A stretch of 64,000 bases of DNA from the NCBI GenBank assembly GCA_027405735.1, contig JAPEHQ010000010.1, positions 1,860,001 through 1,924,000 of the forward strand, given 5' to 3'. A program made the translations under genes and the position numbers. This document shows, one piece after another, positions 10,231-23,400 of the stretch. The notes under the pieces are model-generated. The model was not told where the DNA came from, made no database searches, and was given only the letters and a program-made list of their open reading frames with translations. Numbering within the stretch: the first letter of the stretch is position 1; each line of letters starts with the position of its first letter. This DNA is from Mucor racemosus (taxonomy: Eukaryota; Mucoromycota; Mucoromycetes; Mucorales; Mucoraceae).

Positions 10231-12581
10231 TTAATTAACAATTGCATCTACCCAGACTTCTTTTTGGTCTTGAGTTTTGGTCAAAAATACGTATTCTTTT
10301 TTTACTGCAGTAAATTGTACAGAAAAACAGCATTGATTTGGTTTATCGTTTTGCGCAATTACACCTGAATCAAACAATCTACAAGGTAGCTCTTTTGGTA
10401 AACCTTGAATATAACTACAGCATACATCTCCACTGTAAACAAAGTGTTCTTCCTCTTTCAAATTTGAATAGAAATCAATCTTTCCATTCTTATTTAGTAT
10501 ACAGAATAATCCTGATTTAGTTAATATACATGTCTTTTTTTCAAATGTATGATAGCGGCTAACAGCGGATTTGACGTATAAAATATCATGAATCTATTAT
10601 GTATACACATACACTGTTAATTAAATGTTTATATTAATAGATGTAGCTGCTTGCCTTTATCTCGCCACCAGTTGAACCATTGCGCATAATTTCCCCAAGT
10701 CTTGTGCTCCAATAATTTATCGGCTGATCCACGCTCTGAAAACAGAACTTGTTATCATCTAGATGCAACGTTTCTTCTGTTTCATCACAGGATATTTTTT
10801 TGATTTGAGATAAATCAATGACTTCCTTTAATACAGATGTATTATTCAAAGGAAATGTTTGGTTTCTCTTTTTGGGAAATATCAGTTTAAAGCAATTTCC
10901 TTGTTGTTGATCTGGTTCCTGTTTTGTTTCAAATAGATGCAAGAAACTATCCAATAATTGTGCATAAAATAATACAGATTTTCCTTTTATAATGCGTAAC
11001 AAGTAGCCTTCCGATGGTGGTTTTGTTGCGTAAATTTCTTCTTTTTCTTGATAATAATGTAATTCCAATTCATGTGTCTAAATATATATCATGTAAACAT
11101 TTAATAACTGGCTTGCTAAACATAAATGACATCATGTGCATTACCTTTTCAATGAGTCGTGCTTCTATTAAAAAAGCAGTAAAATCATCTTGATCGTCTA
11201 CAAGGTCTAAATGAGGTCCAACAATCCAATCAGATTTATGTTTATATCTCCATCGCAATCCAGTTGTTCGTCGATTCCAGTGAGCTGGTCTATGACCATT
11301 TCGATGTAATAATACAAGCGCACTATCTCTCACCTTTTTCAAATCAATATTCTCTTCACCTAATTGCATTAATTTAGATATTGGCAATCTTATACAGACT
11401 GATAATTCAGGAATATTCAAATCAACTATGGTGGGCAAAGGCTTTTTTGATTGGCTAGGCAAACATGCATATAAAGATTGATACCATTGTTGTGATGTAC
11501 TCACTGAATCTGTTTGGAAATAGAATTTCTGTCGAGTAGAAGTTAAAGACCATGAAAAATCATTAGGAGACATGAGGGATAGAGTATAAGTGTCATCCAA
11601 GATTTTTTTTTCAGCGGAATGACGACGTCTATGAAACAAATGATCTTTTTGAAACAATAAATTGTCCATGGAAGGATGAAGGTCAATGATAAATCGAGGT
11701 TTCTTGTAATACGGTAAATGATTATGAATGCAACTAGTAGTAAGTGTGCCGTGTAACAGCTGTTTTTTTATATATAAAAAGGTTAATATGCATTCAATTC
11801 TATTACTACTACTACTACTACTACTACAAAAAAAAAAGAGCCTTACATTCCGTTCTTGATGTATGCATAAATGATATAATTCCAAGTAACCTGATTGAGT
11901 AATTACAGCTTTGTATTTCTTCCATCTTAAACACCTTTTTCTAACCTCTTGTTGCGCAGATGTAACAGTAGCACAGAGCACAATGCCTTGCTGTAATAAA
12001 TTCTGATCAAATGGATCTATTGCATGAAAGGGAATGTCAGATACTTTATTTGTATAAGCGGAAGATATGCGGGATATAAGAGAAGGTCTGCGGCTATTGT
12101 TTGTATGCAGGGTAGTACTGATTGACTTTTTTCGTTTTTCTTGTTCTGTTAGAGCATCGTAAAATACGGTATTATTGCTTGTATGACTTGAAATATCATT
12201 ACTGAATGTAACTAGGCTGGGTCTTCGATTGTTATTATTGACGGCAAGTAGTACATTGGGTGAGCTACTGATCTGTCCTGGCTGATTTAGGATGGAATGT
12301 GGTGATAAAAGTAAAGGTTCTGATTGATTTTTGTTCTTTTGCTGTGTTAGGTTTAATGAAAATGGATGCTTCTTAGATAAATCACTATAGATTGGTAGAT
12401 AAATTAATTCATTCTACTAGAAATATATTTAATGCAAAACATACTGTTTGTTACTGATTGTTACAGGTGGTTCAGTCTCTATGCTGATTTTATGATTAAT
12501 ATCCTGTTTATAATTTGGCAAGAATAAACCACTATCATCCTCTACTGAAAATGTAATGATTGTTGGTTGCTGATTATTCAT
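10231..12581 (-). CDS. Large PH-domain protein, possibly Spo71/Mug56-like
   Basis: Five minus-strand exons (12581-12445, 12384-11847, 11759-11145, 11077-10655, 10593-10231) join to 691 codons. The first 215 residues are Asn/Ser-rich and disordered. Residues about 220-360 form a first PH-like fold (RKRCLRWKKYKAVITQSGYLEL ... WSLTSTRQKFYFQTDSVSTS ... WYQSLYACLP). A block with HRPAHWNRRTTGLRWRY and DWIVGPHLDLVDDQDDFTAF leads to a second PH-like region (YLLRIIKGKSVLFYAQLLDS to INYWSTRLGEIMRNG) and a third stretch (TCILTKSGLFCIL to KEVWVDAIVN) that could close a split PH domain. This layout resembles the Spo71/Mug56 family, which acts in prospore-membrane growth in yeasts; that assignment is tentative. 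Expected role: peripheral membrane or phosphoinositide binding. The third intron read in translation order after exon 4 uses a GC-AG boundary (10594-10654). Confidence 0.7.
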
Positions 12582-12991
12582 AGTTTTTTTTTAAAAAAGA
12601 CTAAAGAAAGAGAGAGAGAAAAGAGGGGATTCTATATCAAGAAGATTAAAAAGTTTCGATCTGATCCCCCTCTCTTGTATCACTCCCTTTTAAACAATAA
12701 ATATTTAGTTTCTATCAAATCAAACTGAGTTAGACATTATATATAAATGGCAAAAAGGCTATTTTATGCGTATATTTTAATCATTTGATAGCATGTAATG
12801 AAACCTAACAGTGTGGCTCCTTGATTAAATTGATAATAAATTACACACATGTAATCATACATTAAAACAATATATTAATAGGCACTTTTTTATTTTTGTA
12901 TACTGTACAAAGCACGCCATTGTATATAACTTATCATGCTCCTTTTTTAAAATTACAATTTTTATTTAGGACACTATACTATAAATAATCT
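12582..12991. other. Spacer between two minus-strand genes
   Basis: About 410 bp of AT-rich sequence that must hold the promoter of the PH-domain gene (next to 12581, with a GA-rich stretch at 12601-12630) and the 3' UTR of the RGS gene. No gene is visible. Confidence 0.5.
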
Positions 12992-14373
12992 CTATCTCTT
13001 TTTATTAGCACTAGGTCCATTGCCAAAAGAAGGGAACCCAACGTGGCGGAATTTTGTACCTGGAGTTGCACCATTGAGATCCGATTCTTCACTAATACTG
13101 TTGACTGGAGTATCGGGAGTATAATAGTTGAATTCTACACCAACTAGGGTTCGACAAAATTCATGAATCATGGATTTAATCAATTCATGTCTTCTAATTG
13201 TTGTGCTTTGAAATACAGCTGTAGGATTACCACTGGCATAAATCTTTAAATGCTGCTGTTCAACATAGGCAAGCAACTTATTCACTGCTGCTGCTCTTGA
13301 TTCGTCATCATAATGTGCAGTTAATTCTCCACATTGTTTAACCATATCTTGAAAAGTGTCTGTATTTTGGAATCTCATATAACTTGACTCTAATAACGAA
13401 TATACGGCTCTTTTGGCTGATTCAAAACAAGTTTTGGCATTCTTTTTTTCAAGTGATTGGGTTACTGTTCTACGAACTTTATCATCTAAATTAACTTCAA
13501 AATAACTATTCCTAGTCAAGTAAGTGTTGAAAATGTGTTGAGCTGTAGCAAGTTGTTGGCCCAATGATATATATGAGAATGATTCAAATTGTTCCAATTC
13601 AATGAAAAAAAACTGTTGAAAATATGTTAGATGTATTACAAGGCAATTAAAAAAAAAAAAAAAAAACTCACCAAGTTTTCGCTGCTATACTCGTTTAATA
13701 AATGATATAAAAAATAACATAATGGTGCCTTGGATTCCAATATAGCCTTTAATCCTTCTTTTCTAATTTCTTTAATACAGATATCATGTGGCGCATATTC
13801 TCCAAAGAAACGATCTAACTTTTTAGATGACCGAGTAGTCTTAATTTTATATAATGTGTGTACGTCGAAACTAGGTAGTACATGTGTGGAGCTTAATAAA
13901 CTTGAAATGGAAGACGATCGAGTACGACGATTAGATGTGCTAACTGAATTACTACTTCCACCCGCGGTTGCTGAAAGACGGCTTCTTAAATCTTCACAGG
14001 AAGAAGTCCTTGCCTTTAATGTAGGAGTTTCGGATCGGATAGTCTCATCATCTTGAGAAGACAAGTCTTGAAAATAAGAATTTGTACTATCTGAGAGTAA
14101 AGGTGGTCCTCCTACTGCTGGAATGTTACTATTGATGCTAGCTACACTACCGCGTCTACTATTGCTAGCGCTATTTTCAATGGCTTCTTGAACATGCTCA
14201 GCTACAATAGAGGATCTTCTAGATTTTGAAATAGATCTTGGTGTTCGAGGAGACAATACATCATTCACAATATCAGCTTGTTGCGATGAACTAAGATTGA
14301 GATAAGATGGTCTACGATTTGGTCTTGTAGCTGATGTTGTTGAAGAGGTCGAGGAAGATGATGATGATGGCAT
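12992..14373 (-). CDS. RGS-domain protein (regulator of G-protein signalling)
   Basis: Two exons (14373-13672 and 13612-12992) join in phase 0 to 440 codons. The first 170 residues are Ser/Thr/Arg-rich and disordered, with several RRxSS sites of the kind used by basophilic kinases. An RGS domain starts near residue 190: FFGEYAPHDICIKEI, then LCYFLYHLLNEYSSENLFFFIELEQFES, then AQHIFNTYLTRNSYFEVNLDD and finally YMRFQNTDTFQDMV at about residue 355. This is the full nine-helix pattern, including the EN-L-FF-E core. RGS proteins speed GTP hydrolysis by G-alpha subunits and so end GPCR signals. The C-terminal tail ends in a Gly/Asn/Lys-rich stretch. The intron (13613-13671) lies inside the RGS core and begins GTGAGT. 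No membrane segments or DEP domain are seen, so the architecture differs from yeast Sst2. Confidence 0.88.
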
Positions 14374-14560
14374 TTTTTATATATAAAAATAGTGAGGAAA
14401 AAACGAAAGAAAAAAAAATTTACTAATTAAAAAATGATAGATATTTAAATGAAAGGTTATACAAATATCTCATCATATATAGGAGATTCATTTCTCTTTT
14501 ATTACACTTTACAATAATCGAGGAACCAATCGTCCCTGTATATTTCATGACATCATATAA

Positions 14561-15331
14561 TCAAGCTTCTTTTCTTTGAACACGATCTGCCAAAGCTTTA
14601 AGGTATGGATCCGCTTCCATAATCTCTCTTTCTAAAGTATACACATGCTTGGCTCCTGTCTTTTGTTTCCATGTAATTCCTTTAGGTGTTGATTTATATC
14701 CTAATTGTGATAACCACATGGTGTCTTCTTTAAATCTACCCCAAAATGAAACTGTTTCAATGCCAATAAACTTGTCCTTGATTAATTTAGGCTTTTTGCG
14801 ATCCTTTTCTACATTCTTGACATCATCGTACACAATTAATTTAGTTACATAACCATTGGTATATAAATGCACAAAAATAGCTGGTGATACGGCTGAGAAT
14901 CCAGCTACATTGTGTATTTGTCAGAAAATTCCCTGTAATCATATACCGCTCCTAAATCCCAAATTTACCTAATGCTACACTCATGGCAGGTGCTTGCCCT
15001 GTACTTAATAACGCTGGTACAGCAAAAATACCACAAATTCCGAAAAATGAAGCTGTCATTTTATATCTTCTCATTGTTTCTGCAAATGGTCCTTTTTTTT
15101 GTATATGCTGTATAAGTATTACATTAAATAAATAAATGTACAAGGCTATACATTACCTATATAGACCAAAGTCTTTTGTACATCTTTTGTATGTCCCTCA
15201 ATTGGTTGACTGATCAATTTATTACTAGTAAATCTACCGGCTGCTTGTTTTGGAACAGTGGAATATTTAAGGGTTTGAATACAAAGCCTTGTGTTGATCA
15301 TGGGTGCTGTTCTGGTTGTTAGTAAGAGCAT
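14561..15331 (-). CDS. TMEM70/TMEM186-family mitochondrial inner-membrane protein
   Basis: Three exons (15331-15157, 15091-14969, 14904-14561) join to 213 codons. The N-terminus (MLLLTTRTAPMINTRLCIQT) is basic and hydrophobic, as in a mitochondrial presequence. Residues about 55-70 read LVYIGPFAETMRRYK, the family signature of a [LV]xYxGP block followed by a basic helix. Two membrane segments follow (ASFFGICGIFAVPALL and a second around SAVSPAIFVHLYT), then TNGYVTKLIVYDD and a C-terminal hydrophilic matrix domain with GIETVSFWGRF. Human TMEM70 acts in ATP synthase and complex I assembly; TMEM186 and TMEM223 are paralogues with assembly roles. Which of these the fungal protein corresponds to cannot be decided here. 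The acceptor at 15092 was chosen because it restores the conserved YIGPF motif. Confidence 0.8.
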
Positions 15332-15838
15332 GTTGAAAACGAATGACTGTTTTGCTACTAGGTAACTATTAGCTAGTTTGGTAATATAAGGATGAGTTCT
15401 GCAAGAATAAAAAAAAAAAGTTGAATGGAAGGGGAGGGGTGGCAAAGTTTGCCCTGGTGGGATCAACTCCGCATAGATGAGCCCCTTTTTCACAATAAAT
15501 AAATAGTATGGGACGTTTAAGTAATTTATAGCAACCATTGGTAGATTTGCAGCTACCTCTGCTGTCATACATACTACTGCATATTAATTTAAAAAGGGAG
15601 CTTGAGATTTCTCGAGTGTTCGTAAAACCAAAAGAAGTTAAAAATCACTTAGTATCCCTACTCCCCATAAAATGTATGCAACGTGCAATGTTTGTTTCCC
15701 AATGTGAAATGATTTGGATGAATATTCTGGGCCATCCAAAATTTGCATAAAAATGGCGATGTGTCAGTAGCAATGGTTTTTTACATGATTTAGATGAATA
15801 CGCTTAATCTGAGGAAAGTTTGCCCTAAAAAGTTAATT
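15332..15838. other. Spacer at the edge of the first repeat compartment
   Basis: AT-rich sequence without a supportable gene. The first 100-200 bp upstream of 15331 should contain the promoter of the TMEM70-family gene. A C/T-rich patch lies near 15430-15460. Confidence 0.4.
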
Positions 15839-16456
15839 TCAAAATCGCTAATCTTCAAAATCGGTAGGTGCGGCCTTTTCTATATAGGTACAGTAACCTC
15901 ATACCAAACAGCTTGAAGAATATTAACTCAATACTGCAAAATAAACATGAATTGATCGCAACATGTTACCTGCTTCTGAAATTATTTTATATTTGGCGAA
16001 AAGTTCAAAATAGATGGATTTTACTGCTTTTTTTTTTTTTCTTAAAAACGGGATCTCGCTTTTCATCCATGCTCAACTTTTTTTTATTAGATAACACCAA
16101 GAAAAAAGTATATGCCAATGTATCTAAGATGTTCAACTTTAATCCAGAAACTAGTATCCAGAAATATCCTATTTTTTACAGTTGGTATTAATTTTTCAAT
16201 GCTAATGTTTCAGATTTTTACAGGTGTTTCGCTTTTAAAGCTTTGAACTTTGAGCCTTCATATCTCTATAAAAAATTAAGTTATTCAAACAATTTTTAAT
16301 AATGAAACTTACTTGTTTTAAAACGCTCTATAACATATTTCAGTATGACAAAATTATGAACACTTTTATTTATTTTTTTCATTTTTTTGACATTTTTGCA
16401 GTATATTTCAAAATATTCGTTAAATTGAGGAACGCTTTTTTTACACTCATGTCATT
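15839..16456 (-). repeat. Dispersed repeat family F, inverted copy
   Basis: By eye this segment is the reverse complement of the block at about 53800-54394 and its relatives at 58380-58840 and 32220-33885. It begins with TTCAAAATCGGTAGGTGC, the reverse of the terminal motif found at the end of other copies, and contains shared blocks such as the one for ATTAATACCAACTG and the TTTTTTCTTGGTGTTAT block. No coding capacity is seen. It is interpreted as a degenerate, non-autonomous interspersed repeat. Confidence 0.7.
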
Positions 16457-16459
16457 AAG

Positions 16460-17335
16460 CATAGCAAGATTGAACGGCCAAGTCTCTTATACTATGGTAT
16501 ATCTAAGTTTTAAATAAAAAAGCTTTTTTTTTTTTTTACTTTTCTTATATTTAACCATGCACAATCTGAAAATTCAGTTTTTGTAGCTGACATTTTTGGG
16601 ACTCATTTTATCCTTACCAACACTCGTGATTTTTATCAAAAAACAGAAAAATCAAATTTTGATACCAAAATCAACGTTTAAATATATTACATTGTGAGAG
16701 AAAACTGTAGCTATGACTATTACACATTTTATAAAAGCTTAATATTAAATGTTAAGTAATGAAACTTAGCATTTTTGGCCCAAAAACGATTTTTTGGTTA
16801 AAGGATTTTCATGTAATATTCTGTAATAAAAATGTTTATTATTTTTTATTGCGCAAATAGAGCGCTAAATTTTGTATATGTGTATATTTTCTGTTTTTAT
16901 AATTGGTAGTATAATTAACTCTAGATTTGCAAAACCAGAAAAAAAAAATTAAAAAATGTCAAAATTGATGATCTGGACAAAAATAATTTTCTAAATTAAT
17001 ATTCCGCTTATAAGCCTTGTAAGTCTTAAAAATAAGAGATTTTATAATACTTGAGAACTTTTTCAAGGATTTACAATGCTGTACCCACTTGATTTGAGCT
17101 TCTTACGGTAAATCTTTATACATGTTAATATTGTGTGGTAGTTTAGTTGATAATAATATAGCCTTACTTTATAATCATTGCGCTAGAGATAATTTACATT
17201 GAGCTTTAATCTTACGCTTCCAATATCATAAACATAAACATGTCCATCATATCACTGAAACATATTGCCATCTTTTTATGCTCTTTATCCCAACAAGCCA
17301 ATTTATTCAATACGTTACTAGAACCAACTTAAGTA
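16460..17335 (+). repeat. Direct repeat A, copy 1
   Basis: About 870 bp that recur in the same orientation at 19545-20418, with roughly 85-90% identity by eye. Shared landmarks are AGCAAGATTGAACGGC at the start, a block around TAATATTCCGCTTATAAGCC in the middle, and a block of CATAAACATAAACATG near the end. No open frame is conserved between the two copies. Confidence 0.8.
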
Positions 17336-18264
17336 CTTACAAATGGTTCCTCGGTGTTTGCATTCGAATTCCATAAATTAAATTGACTGGTTCCATCTAC
17401 AGTAGTATCTGTGGATTACATCCATTTAGATCTCCATTTCATCTGGTATCTAACTTGAATTACCGCTGGGATAAATCAGGAATCACTTTGATTTAACATG
17501 TCTGATTGATACAGCAAGTAATCTTATAACCGAGATGTGGATCCTAGCAAATTATAATTATTGACCTGAATCATAAATACACATTGTTCAATATGGCCTG
17601 ATTTTATTCATGATGAAATCAGGACCTAAAGATATCGGGTATATTATGGAAATGGCATGTTCCTATTTGTTCTCATTGATTTATAATATAGATTAGAAAT
17701 TGTGTATAAATAGAAGGACATCTTCCTTTCAAAGAAGAGTCAATTAAGTAGTTCTACTTGATAATAAAAGCCTAACGTTATCTAGTCGAATTCCTATTGT
17801 TTTTTTATACGTTTTTTCCGTGAATATCTCTACCTGTTCCACAGTATCATCAGCCCGCCTTATGATAAATGCCAATCTAAAGTCATAAACATGCCATTGT
17901 CATTGTTATGAGCTATAAAATGCTTGATTTTTAATAATACCGCAATTAAATAAAAGACAAGATTATACTAATAGCATATGGTGGGTATTTAACATCTAAG
18001 TAAGTTTGATGAAGTATGCTTTTAAACCCTTTTCAAAATCCTGAGGTAAACACAACATCTTGGTCCTGTAATTTCTATCCATGCATCAAAATGTTACGAT
18101 TTTCACTATACAATGGATGCACCTTTTATCAATCTTGACCTCGACGTACATTGTTGGATATCAGTTTTTTACCAGTTTTATTTTCTCTGATTTATTAATA
18201 TTCAGTCATATTAAACGATGATTTGTAGCATTGCCAAAAAAAGAATAAATGCTTCAAGGGTTTT
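17336..18264. other. Unassigned AT-rich sequence
   Basis: No gene, RNA or clear repeat is seen in this stretch between direct repeat A copy 1 and the GC-richer motif array. Confidence 0.4.
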
Positions 18265-18560
18265 TTGTACACTACGGCCGACCTGTGCTGCACAAGATGA
18301 TTTCATTGTGCCCAGATGGGCTGCACACTATAGCCTGAGCTGTTGTACCCAGGTGCCCCCCTGAATATGGTTAAAAAGATAACAATATGCACATGGGCAC
18401 AGCAAAAGAAATTGCACACGAGCACAACGCTAACCCTGTATTTGCAGAGTTATAGATTCTGTCCGTGTGCATAATAATAAAATTTGAACATGAGGATAAT
18501 GAGCTGATCGTATGGGCACAAATTGGTTTGTACATGAGCATTGTGCCGTTCTCAAAATTT
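18265..18560. repeat. GC-richer degenerate array of TGTGCCC/GGGCACA motifs
   Basis: An island of higher GC content in AT-rich surroundings. It contains imperfect, mixed-orientation copies of a motif like TGTGCCCATGTGCA (for example near 18330, 18394 and 18513). It opens with ACTACGGCCGACCT at 18270, which recurs in inverted form at 22031-22044. The structure resembles the subterminal repeats of hAT-type DNA transposons, but no transposase belongs to it here. Confidence 0.5.
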
Positions 18561-19544
18561 CATTGCATATTTACTGGAATAATTGGTTTTTAAAGTACAT
18601 TTGCTTTTATTAATATAGATTATAGACAATAATACAATTCAATGCGTTGTTGATGTAGAGCAATAATACATGCAAGAACTAATATATTTACAATTATCAT
18701 TATAGCTATAATGTTTACAACAACAATGGTTTTTGCTCGAGCATAAACTTAAATAATACTTACTGCCTAAATTTATATGCAAGCCAAATCTAAGATTTAT
18801 CACTCATAAAATCTAAACAAATTAACCTTCTTTACACTTACTATTTTAGTTTACGATTGTCAGCTGTAAGAAATTTTGTTTTCAAGTATACAGTAGCTAC
18901 GATCGAAACTATGGTTATTAAACAAAATATTAGATTATTCTTTTTTGTTTCTATCTCATTTGAAATTTTATCACTTTTCTGGAACATTTCGTGGGTTTGT
19001 AGCCAGTTCTAGCTTTCCATTGATTAGATATAAATATCATTGCCTTCGGTTTGATCTGGTAATCAAGAAGTACATCCAACAATACAGTAGTAAATAATGA
19101 TATTTGATCTTAAAATGCTGTTAAATGAAAATATCAGTCTCCAATATAACGACTGCTACCTATATTAAAAATATTAGTCCCTTATATTAGAATGCGTATT
19201 CAGATAAAAGAAAAGAATAGCAGCTCGATAGTCTAATATGCCTTATCAAACGGTGAATAATATCCTTGGAATATGAAACAAAAAGAAAGAAACAACGCAC
19301 GTAGAAAAGGATTTTCAAGGCTTTACATTATTTAGCGCATTTAAAACCCTGCTAAATTGCACAGTTTCAGTCAATGTAAAAGCAGCATTACAGCCCCTGA
19401 ACTATAAACTAAGCAAAATAGGCAATATCTGTTACTATAATAGAAACATGCATTTTCTACTAGAAACGCCGTCTGTCATACCATACATACATTCATTAAA
19501 AATTGCAAAAGCGATCCCGTAGAGCCACGCTGTAATTGAGTATA
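18561..19544. other. Unassigned AT-rich sequence
   Basis: No gene or clear repeat seen between the motif array and direct repeat A copy 2. Confidence 0.4.
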
Positions 19545-20418
19545 GCAAGATTGAACGGCTAAGTCTCTTATACTATGGTACAGTATATCTAAGTTTTAAA
19601 TAAAAAGGCGTTTCTTTCAACTTTTCCTATATTTAACCATGTACGATCTGAAAATTCAGTTTTTGTAGCGGACATTCTCGGGACTCATTTTACCCTTACC
19701 AACACTCATGATTTTGATCAAAAAACAGAAAAATCAAATTTTGATACCAAAATCAACGTTTAAATATACCACATTGTGAGAGAAAATTGTAGCCATGACT
19801 AATACGCATTTTATAAAGGTTTAATATTAAATGTCAAGTAATGAAAATTTGTACTTTTGCCCCAAAAACGGTTTTTTGGTTAAAGGATTTTCATTTAATA
19901 CTTTACAATAAAAATATTTATTATTTTTCATTGAGCAAATAGAGGGCTAAATTCTCTATATGTACATATTTTTTGTTTTTATACTTAGTAGTATAATTAA
20001 CTCTAGATTTGCAAAATCAGAAAAAAAAATTAAAAAATCACAAAATTGATGATCTGGACAAGAATAATTTTCTAAATTAATATTCCGCTTATAAGCCTTG
20101 TAAGTCTTAAAAATAAGAGATTTTATAATACTTTAGAACTTTTTCAAGAATTTACGATGCTGTACTCACTTATTCAAGCTTATCACTACAGTATATATCT
20201 TCATACATCTTAATAATTTATGGTAGTTTATTTGATGATAATATAGTATTACTTTATAACTCTTGCGCTAGAGGTGATTTACATTTCGTTTTAGTCTTAC
20301 CTTTCCAACATCATCATAAACATAAACATGGTCATCACTGAAACCTATTGCCGCCTTTTTACCCTCCTCTTTGTCCCAAGCCAATTTATTTAATGCTTTA
20401 CCAGAACAAACTTACTTT
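19545..20418 (+). repeat. Direct repeat A, copy 2
   Basis: The second copy of the 870-bp repeat described at 16460-17335, in the same orientation. Differences are scattered substitutions and small indels, so the duplication is old. Confidence 0.8.
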
Positions 20419-23400
20419 TGACCTATAAAAATTGATTTATTAATAAAATCAATTATTAATAACAAGCTAATAAGTAATAATTATGGTGTACGTTTGATAG
20501 TTGGTAGTGATAATATACAAGACAACATCTTCTTGTTTTCCTCTTCTTAGCTGTTGGCCACTAAATAGAAACAAATGCTTTTCAAAAACTAAATACACTA
20601 ACATGAGTTTATTCATTCATTCAAATCAAGTCAATACTATATATGCTTTTATAATCACCAGTTTTTCTCCAGGTAGATATCGACTGTAGACCAAAAAAGC
20701 ATTAATTATAACGTAGATAATGGAACAAAATGATTAAGTCCTGGACGCTTTTTTTGTTCCAGAAAGATATAATAACGTGCCCTAACATTAACAGCTAATG
20801 ATTGATTTTCAAATAAACAATAATAGGAAAAACATGTAATTGTACCTGCTACTTGATTTCAGTTTATAAAAAAATGTTAGTATTTTTGTAGTTTTAAACA
20901 TAAATAAAAGAGCTGAGGAAAAAGTAGGGAAGAAAAAAGATATTGTGTGTTACAAACAGGAGTTTACAAAGACATAAATACTTTTGATGTTACCAAACAA
21001 ATTGTTGGCGTTGTTTCTGCAGTGGAATTACATACTAAAAACGCTTGATAAAAATAAAACAACCTAAATTCCAAGTGTCGCTCATAAGATATGATGCCAC
21101 TTGAAATGTGAACAACAATAATAAACAAACGCTTCAATTGAACACAATAACAAACGCATGCTAAAAATATGAAATACCTTTTTGAACCAATACATGTCGT
21201 GTAGATGATAGCACCCTTGATTACGGCACAATCAATTACACAAATGACATATATATCAAAACAGGATTCTATCCAAATCAATAATAATAATAAACAAAGA
21301 TATCAATTTAGTCAATTACTCATCTATATCGTAGTTGCACTATCAATATAAATAAGATTCAAGCATATAAAAACTACCCCTTAAAAATCAAGGTTACATA
21401 AAATAGATATAACAAAAATAAACAAAACAACCATTTCCCAAAAAATCAATATTGTGACACTTGACATACAATCCCTTATGGTCAATGCTCTACACAATTT
21501 ACCCCTTAAATATCAAATCAATAACAATGTACTCAAAACTGGAAGATTACTAAATATACATCCATTCATCCATTCAAGTCTGATGGTATCCAAGTTCTCC
21601 AAATCACTATAAATACCCTCATACTTTTCGATTATTTTAACTCTTCAGAAATCTTTTGTAATAAAAACTTTAGCTGATTATAATTGTATTTCTACTGCTT
21701 TTATTTTTATATTTTTTTTATTTTAGTAAATAACTTCGTCATTTACTGCAGTTCCCATTTGGTCCCTGAAAGAAGAAGATGGGCAGAACTCTTTCAAACC
21801 TCAAATTTTAAATTGATATATCTCATCAATAAAGCAATTTTGTTGAATCAGAGTCAGCTCGCATCTGCTTCAAACCATTCAGATTATCTTCGTTATTAAT
21901 TATATAATGATTGATATACTTTAGTAAATTGGCTAAAAAACCTTGATCTCATTGCTCTGCTTATCTGGGTTGCCTGATCTGCACAAAATTTTTTATTCTG
22001 CCCATCTATGCAGATCATTATGCCTATAGGAAGCATAGTTCGGCCGTAGTAATCTGTAATGTATCTGGTGAATAAGAAAAGATGATGCCTTAATTTTGGG
22101 GGTTGAGTTTTAAAATCAATTTTAGGTCAATTTTTGGTCAATGTTAACCCAGTGTACTTAAATTCTAAGATTAATTGTTTTGGTTTCAGACAGATATCAA
22201 TGACTCACAATATTGGGCGAAAAACATCTGAAAAACACCTGAAATCATCCAAAACCTACTCGGCAACAAAAACCTTCTTATCCCGGCGAATTTTGATCCT
22301 ATATAACACAACTTTCAACTTTACGTGAAGGTATATACGTACATATATTGTACATAATGATCTTAAAGGGAAACTTCCGCAATCTACAGTATGTCGAGTA
22401 GCGTTCAGAAATACACCTGTGCTTTCTATTGAATTATTTTACGGCTAATTTGTCGATACAAACTGTTCAAAGTTTGAATACAACAATGATACCAAATCTC
22501 GCCTTAAAAATAGAGAATTCCTACAATTTTTTCAAATATTTTACTGGTTTACATTCATTTTTAAGAAAATTGCATAGAGAAAACAAGCATTTTTTTTATA
22601 AATAACCTTTGCATTCAGTTATATTTTTTTCTTTCTTTTTGTGTTTACAGCGTAAGTATGTATTTTCTATGGCATGTAAACGGTTTTCTAAGTAGGTTTT
22701 GTTAATATTTAGATATTACTATGTTGAAATATAGCACCAATTTCAAACAATATGCTCCACATATTATGCAATCAAAGCAGTATTTCTGGAAACGTTTTCT
22801 CATACTTAATACAAATATAAATCATTTATTTTATCATTTAACGGCTTGTAATGCACAGTAAGTTATCAATAAATTTGAGATGTTATACTACTAACATTTA
22901 GTCCTAGAGTATTATATAATATTCTATTATTTCATTTTTTTTGAGAGTTAAAACATGATAATTAAAGATATGATGCGTGTTGGATATTGTCTATTAACTT
23001 TTTGACTACTTTGCTGGTGTAGTAGATAAAAATATGCTTATAGAAAGTAAGTGCTCATTTGTATACAATCCTAAAACAACATTGCGGATATGTAAAATCC
23101 ATACTTTTTAGTCGGTTTTTGGGGCCCTTCATTTCCCATTTTGTAGCTTGTAAGTACATCATATTAAATTTAGTTATATTAGATAAAGACATACTAATAT
23201 TGTTAAAACTCATAGGTTGCTTTATTATTTCATGAGGCTTATTTTTGCTTTTATTGATTCATTATCTATCTCTATGCTCTCAATGCTACACATCTATATC
23301 TATTTTATCAAGCATGACATCCCTTTTATTAATCGTCCACAGTGCAGTTTAATCAAGCAAAGAGTATTATTTTATTTTTCAATGTAATAAATAAATTTAT

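Noticed and set aside
20964..21281. 105-codon minus-strand frame with hydrophobic stretches
   Set aside because: No domain or targeting logic, AT-rich, in unassigned spacer.
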